The notes below the pieces were generated by a model. It made no database searches and was not told the origin of the DNA. It saw only the letters and a list, made by a program, of their open reading frames with translations. 41,755 nucleotides of DNA, from positions 1 to 41,755 of IMG/VR virus record IMGVR_UViG_3300035180_000536; one strand, 5' to 3'. The position numbers were made by a program, and so were the translations under genes. The DNA is from a virus. This document shows, one piece after another, positions 14,440 to 20,875 of this stretch (position 1 is the first letter of the stretch; each line of letters starts with the position of its first letter).

Positions 14440-14753
14440 TTTGATGTCCTTTTCAGGAAGTCGAAAAATGCCTCAAGTTTCGTGTCGGCCAAGATGTCCG
14501 ACTCGTCGAACAGCGTATCGATTTCTTCCTGCGATAAGCACAGTGCATCCATTGCGATTGACATAAATTCAGATGTCACGCAATGCACGGCATCAATGGC
14601 GACAGGTGACACCTTGCTCTTAGCCATCACAATCTCTAGCACCTTTACATCAGTAACCGATACCGTGAGGTTGTTCAGCAGTTCGGCCCTCTTGTCTGTG
14701 CCGATTACTACCGTCTTGTTGGGCTGCTGTACGACCTTCTTCAACTCATCCAT
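14436..14753 (-). CDS. Unknown protein preceding ERF
   Basis: 105 residues; the ATG at 14753 follows GGAGGG, and upstream in-frame codons overlap another gene. It starts DELKKVVQQPNKTVVIGTDK and continues with mixed beta and helix, including LCLSQEEIDTLFDESDILADTKLEAF, an acidic helical end. No signal or membrane segment. It lies in the recombination operon just downstream of the 14995-15023 promoter; a role in recombination control is possible but not evident. Confidence 0.65.
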   Translation of the reverse strand: MDELKKVVQQPNKTVVIGTDKRAELLNNLTVSVTDVKVLEIVMAKSKVSPVAIDAVHCVTSEFMSIAMDALCLSQEEIDTLFDESDILADTKLEAFFDFLKRTSK

Positions 14754-14946
14754 GGAATTTTCCCTCCCTGATAATCCGCTCAAGGTGATCCAACCGCTCA
14801 AACGGCGTCGGATCGTAGTAGTTGCGATAGAGCCTCCTGCGCTCGCGGTATTCGCGGGCGCTCTTGAGGATTGATATGCGATGCTTGATTGATCCACTAC
14901 CGAATCGGTAGCGATACTGCGAAGGTGGGGCGTGCTGTGTTTGCAT
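14746..14946 (-). CDS. Small basic Arg/Tyr-rich protein, first gene of the recombination operon
   Basis: 66 residues; the second ATG (14946) is preferred because AAGGAG lies just before it, while the first ATG at 14967 has none. The protein is strongly basic and aromatic (SQYRYRFGSGSIKHRISIL, REYRERRRLYRNYYDP), ending in a short charged helix. It may bind nucleic acid. It follows the operator-bearing promoter at 14995-15023 and overlaps the next gene. Confidence 0.6.
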   Translation of the reverse strand: MQTQHAPPSQYRYRFGSGSIKHRISILKSAREYRERRRLYRNYYDPTPFERLDHLERIIREGKFHG

Positions 14947-14994
14947 GGTTCTCTCCTTGTTAGTCATTGTTGGTGTCCTTGCTTGGACACTTCT

Positions 14995-15023
14995 ATTACA
15001 CCAAATTGGTGTGCACTTGTCAA
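14995..15023 (-). promoter_or_regulatory. Leftward promoter with perfect operator palindrome
   Basis: Minus strand: TTGACA (15018-15023), 17 bases, TGTAAT (14995-15000). A perfect 15-base palindrome, ACACCAA-A-TTGGTGT (14998-15012), covers the -10 box and half the spacer, so a bound repressor would block polymerase. A second inverted repeat (GTGTCC at 14973-14978 with GGACAC at 14985-14990) lies at the start of the transcript. The operator core resembles sites in the promoters at 20377-20405 and 21034-21062. Confidence 0.8.
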
Positions 15024-15042
15024 GAGCTAGGCGCGTATTTTT

Positions 15043-15435
15043 TTACTTGGCACCCAGCACCTCGCGCGCAACCGCTGCCCATGCTTCTACCGAAGATTCA
15101 CAGGTCATGCCATAGTCCGCGACCATATCGCTCGGCTGTCCAAGCAAGACTGCCAACGGCCACACGGCGCGCCAGCCACGGCGCGGCACCTTGTATAACA
15201 ACAAAGGGTATTGGTTGACACGGGCCGCCTGCTGCGTGGTCTGTCTCCACCACGCCATGACTTCCAGCTTGGCGCAATTCTTGACCTCAACGCACCAGTG
15301 CGGCACGCCCTCAAGGTCTGACTCGCCTTCAAGATTTCGCACCTTGCGCTTTACGTCCCAGCCGGTGATGTCGTAAATGATCCGCGCGACCTCGCGCTCG
15401 CCGCTCTGCCCCTTAGATCTGCTAAACGCACCCAT
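15043..15435 (-). CDS. PDDEXK nuclease, Holliday-junction-resolvase-like
   Basis: 130 residues. The catalytic signature is GESDLEGV (Asp40) followed by HWCVEVKNC (Glu50, Lys52), with SGEREVARII as the first helix, the order seen in archaeal-type Hjc and related phage nucleases. KAxKLEVMAWWRQTTQQA-like residues after the ExK continue the family pattern. It would cut branched DNA produced in replication or recombination before packaging. The start abuts the stop of the gene upstream, and its 3' end is near the 15018 promoter, so the recombination operon begins anew just after it. Confidence 0.82.
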   Translation of the reverse strand: MGAFSRSKGQSGEREVARIIYDITGWDVKRKVRNLEGESDLEGVPHWCVEVKNCAKLEVMAWWRQTTQQAARVNQYPLLLYKVPRRGWRAVWPLAVLLGQPSDMVADYGMTCESSVEAWAAVAREVLGAK

Positions 15436-15618
15436 CTATCGCTTGTCCTTTCCCTTGTGTTGTCTCAACATCTCGGCTTCCAGCTTCGCCCGCCGTCCTT
15501 TTACCGGCTTGCTCTCCAAGTACGCGCGGCGCTGTTCCTTTGTCATGGTCTTGAGCAGCCATCGCGCTTCGCACTCAAGCATGTAAGCCATTGTCCGCTC
15601 GCGCGTGTCGTCGTTCAC
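15436..15618 (-). CDS. Small charged protein (DUF7696-like)
   Basis: 60 residues with ATGA overlap upstream and its stop adjoining the next ATG. RERTMAYMLECEARWLLKTM and EQRRAYLESKPVKGRRAKLEAEML form two basic helices. The pattern CEARWLL...RRAYL resembles small phage proteins listed as DUF7696, of unknown function. It is always in early gene blocks in the cases I recall, in keeping with its position here. Confidence 0.65.
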   Translation of the reverse strand: MNDDTRERTMAYMLECEARWLLKTMTKEQRRAYLESKPVKGRRAKLEAEMLRQHKGKDKR

Positions 15619-16109
15619 GATCCAGCCTGATAGTTCGCGTACGGAATGCGTATCAACCGGTGGAATCGCGTTGATGCTTCATGGTTGCTGTCGATCTCCG
15701 CACGTGATTCAACGCCGCATAGGCTGCGAATGACGATTGCGGCCGCTTCTTCCTTGTTCCCATGCGATTCCGCCATGGCGGCCTCGAACGCGGACGGGAA
15801 GGCATTCCACAACCACGCACGGAAAACCGACTGCTGGCACAATTGACCGGCCAGCTTGGCAAGCGGCCCGCCCTTGGGCGGGTGATGGGTCTCGGGCTCG
15901 GCCGTTGGAGTAGCCTCGGCTGTTGGCGCAACTGTGGCTGTGCCAGTCTCAAGGCGGGCTATGGCGATAGGGCTACCCGGCATGCCGAGAATCTTGAACG
16001 CGGCTTCTGCGTCTGCCGGCTCAATGTCGATCTTGACGCGCAGCGTGCCGTCAGCAAGTGTCGCCATGACGCCGCGCGACACTGCGGCGATGATGTCCTT
16101 GGTGCTCAT
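15615..16109 (-). CDS. Conserved phage early protein, unknown function
   Basis: 164 residues, ATG 16109 with GGAG about ten bases upstream. An N-terminal alpha/beta segment (RVKIDIEPADAEAAFKIL) is followed by an Ala/Thr/Pro linker and a C-terminal domain with KGGPLAKLAGQLCQ, AIVIRSLCGVESRAEID and FHRLIR. This C-terminal pattern recurs in phages of Proteobacteria in the replication region but has no assigned function. It is the first leftward gene past the inserted tnpB element 2, which now separates it from dnaB. Confidence 0.7.
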   Translation of the reverse strand: MSTKDIIAAVSRGVMATLADGTLRVKIDIEPADAEAAFKILGMPGSPIAIARLETGTATVAPTAEATPTAEPETHHPPKGGPLAKLAGQLCQQSVFRAWLWNAFPSAFEAAMAESHGNKEEAAAIVIRSLCGVESRAEIDSNHEASTRFHRLIRIPYANYQAGS

Positions 16110-16180
16110 CAGATTTTGCTCCGAGAAACCACGTTCTTTAGGGCGTTGAGTTTAAGGATCGCAACCGCATGTTGCTGTTC

Positions 16181-16209
16181 TTGACTTTCATCTAAATTGC
16201 GCATATTCT
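16181..16209 (+). promoter_or_regulatory. Promoter of tnpB element 2
   Basis: TTGACT (16181-16186), 17 bases, TATTCT (16204-16209). Transcription would begin at about 16216, directly at the tnpB start codon 16217, so the message could be leaderless, which fits the absence of a ribosome site before that ATG. An ATG at 16223 is the alternative start. Confidence 0.55.
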
Positions 16210-16216
16210 TTCATAT

Positions 16217-17374
16217 ATGATAATGCGAACCGTATCACTCAAGCTGGTTGCTACGCCCGAACAGGCGATGGCGCTGTCTGCTCTTGCTGATACATTTGCC
16301 AAAGCATGCAACGCTATCGTGCCGCTCGCTGTAGAGCACCGATGCTGGAACCGTGTAGCCCTGCATCACTTGGCCTATTACCCGGTGCGCGAGAAACTTC
16401 CGGAGCTTGGTAGCCAGATGGTGTGCCAAGCCGTCCATCGGGTCGCTGATGCTTACAAGACGCTCAAATCCAAAAAAGGGATCGCCAAGGGCAAACCCGT
16501 TCCGTCTATCAACTTCAAGCCCACGTCTGTCGACTTTGACAAGCGCACCTACTCGATCAAGGGTGACACGCTTTCGTTGTTTACGCTCGCTGGCCGCACC
16601 AAGATTCCTTTCCTTTGCGGCAATCATCAAAGCAACCTGCTTGCCAGTGGCGTACCCAAAGAAGCCAATCTGATCGTCCGCAAGGGAATCTGGTATTTCA
16701 ACCTTGTTATCGATATTCCCGATGCTGCCCCTGTTTCCTGTGGCTGCGTTTGCGGGATTGACATTGGCGAAAACAACCTCGCAGCTTCCAGCACTGGCAA
16801 GGTCTGGGGCGGAGGCAAACTCCGGCATGACCGGAGCATTTACCTTGCCCATCGTCGTCGTCTCCAATCCAACGGTAGTCGGGCTGCCAAACGCAAGCTT
16901 CGCGCTATCTCTGGTCGTGAACGGCGGCATGTGAAGCACGTCAACCACGAAGTAAGCAAGTCCATCGTCGCAGAAGCCGTTCGTTCCGGCGCTAGTGAAA
17001 TTCGCCTGGAAGACCTGACAAACATCCGTGCCAACATCAAGGCCGGGAAGCGTGTCAGGGCGCGACTGCATGGATGGGCGTTTCGTCAATTGCAGGACTT
17101 CGTCGCTTACAAGGCAGAAGCCGCTGGATTGGCCGTGGTGTTCGTTAATCCCGCCTACACGTCCCAAACGTGTAGCGTATGCGGGGAACTTGGAAAGCGG
17201 GTGAAGCATAGCTTCTCCTGTTCGTGCGGAACTCGGCGGCATAGTGACGTTAACGCGGCACTGAACATAGCTGGGTTTGCGGAGCCTGTCGGCATCGCAA
17301 GGGGCGGAAAAGTAACCCGTCCTAAATTCGCGCATCGTGGTCTCCATGATGTAGTGGAAAGCCCCGTCCTTTAG
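16217..17374 (+). CDS. tnpB: TnpB, RNA-guided RuvC nuclease of IS605 type
   Basis: 385 residues. RTVSLKLVATPEQ is the usual beginning of the family. The RuvC nuclease has Asp182 in GIDIGENNLA, Glu265 in IRLEDLTNI and Asp344 in RHSDVNAALNI, with a zinc finger CSVC...CSC at 319-337. All three acidic residues are present, so cleavage activity is expected. It shares only family-level similarity with the tnpB at 6658, so the two came separately. The gene is transcribed against dnaB and the early block from its own promoter. The guide RNA should span the 3' end of this gene and the first bases beyond 17390. Confidence 0.9.
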   Translation: MIMRTVSLKLVATPEQAMALSALADTFAKACNAIVPLAVEHRCWNRVALHHLAYYPVREKLPELGSQMVCQAVHRVADAYKTLKSKKGIAKGKPVPSINFKPTSVDFDKRTYSIKGDTLSLFTLAGRTKIPFLCGNHQSNLLASGVPKEANLIVRKGIWYFNLVIDIPDAAPVSCGCVCGIDIGENNLAASSTGKVWGGGKLRHDRSIYLAHRRRLQSNGSRAAKRKLRAISGRERRHVKHVNHEVSKSIVAEAVRSGASEIRLEDLTNIRANIKAGKRVRARLHGWAFRQLQDFVAYKAEAAGLAVVFVNPAYTSQTCSVCGELGKRVKHSFSCSCGTRRHSDVNAALNIAGFAEPVGIARGGKVTRPKFAHRGLHDVVESPVL

Positions 17375-17386
17375 GGCGGGGAACAG

Positions 17387-18760
17387 TTACAGGAATCCCC
17401 TTTTGCTCTGCGTCTTGGCGGCCGCACGCGATTCTGGATCGTAGTGGCCGAAGTAGTTGCCGAACCGGGCAGTCTCGGCATTGAACGCCAGCGGAATCCT
17501 GCCAGTAGGGCCGTTGCGCTGCTTGCCGATGATGCACTCGGCCACGCCCTTGTATTCGCTGTCTGGATCGTAGTAATCATCGCGGTGCAGCAGCAGTATG
17601 AGATCGGCGTCCTGCTCGATTGCGCCAGACTCGCGCAGATCGGACAGCAGCGGACGCTTGTCGGTGCGACCTGTGACCTGACGGTTTAGCTGGCTCAGGA
17701 CGATTACCGGTACGGAAAGCTCGCGCGCCATCGCTTTCAAGCTCCGGCTCACGGATGCAAGCGCAACAGCCCGATTCTCGCCATGTGCATCAATCAGGCC
17801 AATGTAGTCGATGACGACCAGGCCAAGGCCATGCTTGCGCTTTGTCTGCCGCGCACGGGCACGAATTTGCGCAACAGTCAGGCTCGACCTATCGTCGATG
17901 TACAGGCTCCTGTTGTTGAGCTTTCCAACGGCGTAGGTCAGGTTTCCCCATTCGTCTCCGGCAAGCGATCCTGTGCGCAGTTTCAGCAGGTCGATTTTGC
18001 CAGCGCCGGCCGCCATCCTCATCGCAAGCATGCTCGCGCTCATTTCCAGGCTGAACACCTGCACGGGCACGGTTTCGCTTACGTGCTCCGCGATTTGCAT
18101 TGCCAGTGCGGTTTTCCCCATGCTGGGCCGGCCGGCGACGATGATCAGGTCACCGGGCTCTAGGCCGACAATCGCGGCGTCAAGGTCTGCGAACCCGGTC
18201 TTGAGCGGCTGGTATGTGCCGTTGAAGGCGGCATCAACGCGCTCAACCATGGCCCGCAGTGCGTCGCGTATGCTCACGGACTCCTGCGACGCCTCGGTCA
18301 CGTCAAGCTCCATGACGGCTTGCTGAGCTTCGGTAACGGCCTTGGCTGCGTCGCCGCCAGCGTATCCAAGATCGGAAATGCGCACGCCGATCTCGATGAG
18401 CCGACGCATCACTGCGCGCGAACGGACTGCCTTGGCGTAGCTGCGAATGTTGGCGGCAGATGGCGTTTGTGCTGCCAGCGCGGCGATGTAGGACAGCCCG
18501 CCAGCGCGCTCAAGGTCTCCACTGGCCTGCAATGCCTCGGCGACGGTAACAACGTCCGCAGGTTTGCCAGCGTCGATGAGGCTGACAATCGCGCGCCAGA
18601 TGCGGCGGTGATCGTCGCCGTAGAAGTCATGCTCGGATATCTCGACCCGGTCAAGCGCGGTGTTGTCGATCAGCAAGCCACCAAGGACGGACTGCTCGGA
18701 CTCATCGTGATGCGGCGGTAAGCGTGGTGTGCTGTCAACGGCAGCCACGCGTGCAGTCAT
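17387..18760 (-). CDS. dnaB: Replicative DNA helicase, DnaB family
   Basis: 457 residues. The N-terminal domain is complete (SEQSVLGGLLIDNTALDRV). The RecA-like helicase has Walker A GRPSMGKT (210-217), Walker B LVVIDYIGLI (about 314-323), the H3 region VIVLSQLNR and the H4 region ESGAIEQDADLILLLHR. It unwinds the fork during phage replication and probably replaces host DnaB, loaded by the upstream winged-helix initiator with which it overlaps by ATGA. The C-terminus ends next to the right end of tnpB element 2. No other replisome protein is encoded except SSB, so host polymerase III must be used. Confidence 0.96.
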   Translation of the reverse strand: MTARVAAVDSTPRLPPHHDESEQSVLGGLLIDNTALDRVEISEHDFYGDDHRRIWRAIVSLIDAGKPADVVTVAEALQASGDLERAGGLSYIAALAAQTPSAANIRSYAKAVRSRAVMRRLIEIGVRISDLGYAGGDAAKAVTEAQQAVMELDVTEASQESVSIRDALRAMVERVDAAFNGTYQPLKTGFADLDAAIVGLEPGDLIIVAGRPSMGKTALAMQIAEHVSETVPVQVFSLEMSASMLAMRMAAGAGKIDLLKLRTGSLAGDEWGNLTYAVGKLNNRSLYIDDRSSLTVAQIRARARQTKRKHGLGLVVIDYIGLIDAHGENRAVALASVSRSLKAMARELSVPVIVLSQLNRQVTGRTDKRPLLSDLRESGAIEQDADLILLLHRDDYYDPDSEYKGVAECIIGKQRNGPTGRIPLAFNAETARFGNYFGHYDPESRAAAKTQSKRGFL

Positions 18761-19761
18761 GCAGCCTCCCTGTGGCGGTGACGCAGCTTGGCAGCATGGC
18801 CGTTGCTGGTAAGCGTGACCGTGCCATCGGCGCTTGTGTACCAGAGCCGATACCAGTTACCGCGAACGGCATTGCGGAACGTTGCTCGCCAGTCGGCCTG
18901 TCGCTTGGAAGATCGGATCGTCATGTGTTGATCCTTGAACTCAAGCCAGCAGAGGTGGAGGAAATCCAACGGCAAGTTTTCACGTTCCGCCTGAGCAAAG
19001 ATCGGGTCGCCCTCGGGAATCGGCATTTCACCTTTTCGCTCGCATTCCTCGATGAACGTTTTCAGCGTGACCTGCGGTTTCTTCTTCCGGCCTTGAGGGG
19101 CCGCCTGCGGATTTTCTGCTGGCGGCTTTTCTTTAGATTCATTCTTACAGGTTCTACTTACATATTCGTCTAGTGTCCAAGCCACCCCTAGGTCTCCGCT
19201 TGGGTTGACCCTCTCCGGTTGGCTTGAGTGGACACCTAGGGCTTCGCTTGAAGCGGGTGACATGCTTGAAGGGGATGGGCTTGAAGCGGGGGACATGCTT
19301 GAAGTTGGGCTATCCTGCGATGGTTGTGCGTGCAGGAATTGTTCGGGTGCGTTTTGTGAAGCTACCGATTCGTCAACAGGGTTGTTGGCGTCAACGGTGT
19401 TGGTTTGCTGGCTGTCGTCCCCGATGTCGTCCTTATCGTCCTCAATGAGTGACTTGATGCTCGGGAGTTGCTCGATCCGGTCACGGATGACGCGGAACAG
19501 ATTGCTGGTTTGCCTTCCTTTGCGTGCAAACCGCTGGTGTATTTCGATGTATCCGTGCCCTTCTAGGCGCTGTAGTGACCGGCGCAACGCTTCCTCGGAT
19601 AGCGATGTCTGTAGCGTAAGGTAGCGCATGCTGGGCCACGTATAGCCTTCGTTGTTGGCGCGCTGGCAAAGCGCGGACAGGACATGGCGGTCAATCGCTG
19701 AAAACCGTGGGCCTGTTGAGAACGCTCGGCTGAAAAGTAGAGTAGAAAGCTCGAAGCTCAT
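18757..19761 (-). CDS. Winged-helix replication initiator-like protein
   Basis: 334 residues; AAGGGG precedes the ATG. Residues 1-95 are a winged helix of the kind in lambda O-like and DnaT/GntR-like phage replication proteins (FSAIDRHVLSALCQRAN, LTLQTSLSEEALRRSLQRLE, GYIEIHQRF). A long, low-complexity Ser/Pro linker follows, with a duplicated SSMSPASS motif from a 26-bp near-perfect direct repeat (19246-19271, 19279-19304). The C-terminal domain (DFLHLCWLEFKDQHM, KRQADWRATFRNAVRGNW) resembles the helicase-contact end of DnaT-like proteins. Being immediately upstream of dnaB, it is the likely origin binder or helicase loader. Confidence 0.8.
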   Translation of the reverse strand: MSFELSTLLFSRAFSTGPRFSAIDRHVLSALCQRANNEGYTWPSMRYLTLQTSLSEEALRRSLQRLEGHGYIEIHQRFARKGRQTSNLFRVIRDRIEQLPSIKSLIEDDKDDIGDDSQQTNTVDANNPVDESVASQNAPEQFLHAQPSQDSPTSSMSPASSPSPSSMSPASSEALGVHSSQPERVNPSGDLGVAWTLDEYVSRTCKNESKEKPPAENPQAAPQGRKKKPQVTLKTFIEECERKGEMPIPEGDPIFAQAERENLPLDFLHLCWLEFKDQHMTIRSSKRQADWRATFRNAVRGNWYRLWYTSADGTVTLTSNGHAAKLRHRHREAA

Positions 19762-19770
19762 TGCTGCCCC

Positions 19771-20238
19771 TTAGCAGTGGAAAAGCGAAACGCGCTTCGA
19801 TTCCTCGATGCGCGATCTGTTGATGATGTAGGCATTGGCTGATCGCCCTCCGTCGCCCCTAAATCCGACGGAGACCCGAATGTAACCGGCGTCCGCGAGC
19901 CGTTTCAGGGATCGGCGCAGGGTGTCCTCGCCAATTTCGCACTTTTCGGCGAGAAAGGCGACAGTAGGACGGGCGATGCCGTTGCTGTCGGCACAGTCTG
20001 CCAATTGACCAAGTACTAGCTTGTCCGTGGCCGCAACCATTGGATCAGTTTCCATGCGGCGCGAGGATACGAGCTCGCAAAGGTATTGCCTCATCTGCGC
20101 TACTCCTTTCGTTTCTCGAAGTTTCAGAAGGCCGAGGTACACCCTCCCGCTTTCAATGAGCTGGATGGCGTCGTCGATGATGTGGGTGGCGACTTCTACG
20201 CCGCCCGTGGGTGGTTTGTTTTGCGGTTTGTGTGACAT
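19771..20238 (-). CDS. Winged-helix regulator or replication accessory under a structured leader
   Basis: 155 residues, ATG 20236-20238. The C-terminal 90 residues are a winged helix (VLGQLADCADSNGI, PTVAFLAEKCEIGEDTLRRSLKRLADAGYIRVS), alike in layout to the first domain of the next protein, so one may derive from the other. The N-terminal 60 residues are helical. Its ribosome site GGAG (20247-20250) lies inside a long RNA stem formed by the leader 20239-20342, and a second long pairing would free it; translation is therefore probably regulated. It could act as a repressor, an initiator, or both. Confidence 0.75.
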   Translation of the reverse strand: MSHKPQNKPPTGGVEVATHIIDDAIQLIESGRVYLGLLKLRETKGVAQMRQYLCELVSSRRMETDPMVAATDKLVLGQLADCADSNGIARPTVAFLAEKCEIGEDTLRRSLKRLADAGYIRVSVGFRGDGGRSANAYIINRSRIEESKRVSLFHC

Positions 20239-20370
20239 CGTGCAATCTCCATTGGCGCTGATCTACCGGTGGAAATTCCGGCGAGAACGCGCCCATTGCG
20301 GGCTAGATACGGCCAGTAGACCAGCCCAATGGAGACTGCACGTTCTCGCTTTGCGCTTTCCACGGCGCTT
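20239..20370 (-). promoter_or_regulatory. Two-state RNA leader controlling the downstream start
   Basis: On the minus-strand transcript, helix A pairs 20239-20266 with 20316-20342: 24 standard pairs, two U.G pairs and one bulge. It encloses the GGAG site of the gene at 20238. Helix B pairs 20281-20289 with 20341-20349 (nine perfect pairs) and 20266-20275 with 20357-20365 (nine pairs, one bulge). A and B cross each other and share their edges, so both cannot form fully at once; B leaves the ribosome site free. A small hairpin (20291-20294 with 20300-20303) lies in the loop. Both A mismatches become wobble pairs only on the minus strand, which supports a leftward RNA. A DNA-level origin structure is an alternative reading. 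Confidence 0.65.
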
Positions 20371-20376
20371 GGTCAA

Positions 20377-20405
20377 AGTGTGCAGACCGTTGACCAAAAA
20401 GTCAA
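20377..20405 (-). promoter_or_regulatory. Leftward promoter for the leader RNA
   Basis: Minus strand: TTGACT (20400-20405), 17 bases, CACACT (20377-20382), predicting a start near 20370, at the very edge of helix B. An inverted repeat TTGAC-CAAAAA-GTCAA (20389-20405 approximately) covers the -35 box, and a wider pair TTGGTCAA/TTGACCAA flanks the -10 box. The overlapping repeats point to repressor control. The -10 box is weak, so activation is possible. Confidence 0.6.
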
Positions 20406-20695
20406 GAGGATTTTCTGCTACGTGTCCGCAGTTTGTCCATCGGCACAAGCAGAGCATCGAGCGTCATGATGGTTCCGGGCGTGACTTGCTCAGACGCCTT
20501 GATGAGACGCCGCGCCAGGTCAGGCCCCGGGCGCTTGTGGCCGGTCACGAAGTGCTGCCAGTAGCGCCATGTCGTCCCGGCCATATCGACGACCTTGCGC
20601 GCAGCGTCTTTGCCGACTGCGTTTTGGTATTGCTTCGCGTTCAAATTGTGTTCCCTCAGGTTACGTGTTAGTATTGGCATGTCCTGTGTGGTCAC
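20402..20695 (-). CDS. Cro/repressor-like small DNA-binding protein
   Basis: 97 residues if it starts at the GTG 20695 that shares a GTGA overlap with the gene upstream, or 92 from the ATG at 20680, whose AGGA site is too close. NAKQYQNAVGKDAARKVVDMAGTT and RYWQHFVTGHKRPGPDLARRLIKAS follow the small XRE/Cro-like pattern in which a helix-turn-helix is followed by GxxRPxxxLAxRL. It sits between two leftward promoters with related operator-like repeats and is the best candidate to bind them. No larger CI-type repressor with a peptidase or dimer domain is present. Confidence 0.72.
   Translation of the reverse strand: MTTQDMPILTRNLREHNLNAKQYQNAVGKDAARKVVDMAGTTWRYWQHFVTGHKRPGPDLARRLIKASEQVTPGTIMTLDALLVPMDKLRTRSRKSS
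20646..20674 (+). promoter_or_regulatory. Candidate rightward promoter inside the Cro-like gene
   Basis: TTGTGT (20646-20651), 17 bases, TAGTAT (20669-20674). Spacing is ideal and the -10 box good; the -35 box matches at four of six bases. The predicted start is near 20681, facing an intrinsic terminator 50 bases on. Confidence 0.45.
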
Positions 20696-20759
20696 ATGCT
20701 ACGCATGACGGTGATCTCCTGTGTCGTGACTTGCCCGGCCTCTTGGCCGGGATTTTTTT
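20681..20759 (+). ncRNA. Candidate OOP-like antisense RNA
   Basis: A promoter-like sequence (20646-20674) and a strong intrinsic terminator (20734-20759) delimit a rightward RNA of about 75 bases. No rightward gene lies between, and it is complementary to the start codon and ribosome site of the Cro-like gene and to the end of the gene at 20692. Lambda OOP has the same layout: a short terminated RNA antisense to a regulator message. No expression evidence is available. Confidence 0.45.
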
Positions 20760-20874
20760 GCTCAGACAAAGGACGCCACCCGAACCGACGCCACGTTTCG
20801 GTGATGTCGGTCTTTTCTGCTTGAGTGTACGGATGGCCGCGCAGAAGTGACGGGCCTGAGTGCATGTTGTCCAT
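20692..20874 (-). CDS. Small early protein, unknown
   Basis: 60 residues, ATG 20874 with AAGGAG seven bases upstream. The N-terminal 40 residues (RGHPYTQAEKTDITETWRRFGW) follow a pattern (TDIxxTFxRxGW) seen in short early proteins of many proteobacterial phages. The C-terminal part is coded across the inverted repeat of the rightward terminator at 20734-20751. It ends in a GTGA overlap with the Cro-like gene. Confidence 0.6.
   Translation of the reverse strand: MDNMHSGPSLLRGHPYTQAEKTDITETWRRFGWRPLSEQKNPGQEAGQVTTQEITVMRSM
20734..20759 (+). terminator. Intrinsic terminator, rightward
   Basis: A perfect 7-bp stem, CCCGGCC (20734-20740) with GGCCGGG (20745-20751) and a TCTT loop, followed by A and seven T (20753-20759). 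It can work only rightward because the other side of the stem has no U-run. All annotated genes here run leftward, so it must end a rightward transcript that is not a known gene, and it also isolates the late block from upstream reading. Confidence 0.85.
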
Positions 20875-20875
20875 G

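Larger units (their letters stand above)
16132..17390 (+). mobile_element. IS605-type element 2: tnpB only, no tnpA
   Basis: It lies opposite to the surrounding early genes. The right end has an 8-bp hairpin (17362-17369 with 17374-17381, loop TTTA) that contains the tnpB stop codon. A related hairpin at 16132-16145 (CG TTC TTTA GGG CG) sits on the left, 14 of 17 bases identical to the right one over the aligned part. Paired subterminal hairpins are what TnpA recognises in this family, yet no tnpA is present. The exact ends are uncertain; the right end reaches the last codon of dnaB without damaging it. Confidence 0.6.

Noticed and set aside
13843-14874. 343-codon open frame antisense to the ERF gene
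   Set aside because: Covers ERF motifs on the opposite strand; no start signal or domain.
16235-17347. 370-codon open frame antisense to tnpB 2
   Set aside because: No ribosome site or family motif; the plus strand encodes a full TnpB with all catalytic residues.
6658-17374. TnpB genes as inactivated TnpB-derived repressors
   Set aside because: Both proteins keep the three RuvC acidic residues and the zinc finger, so nuclease activity is expected.
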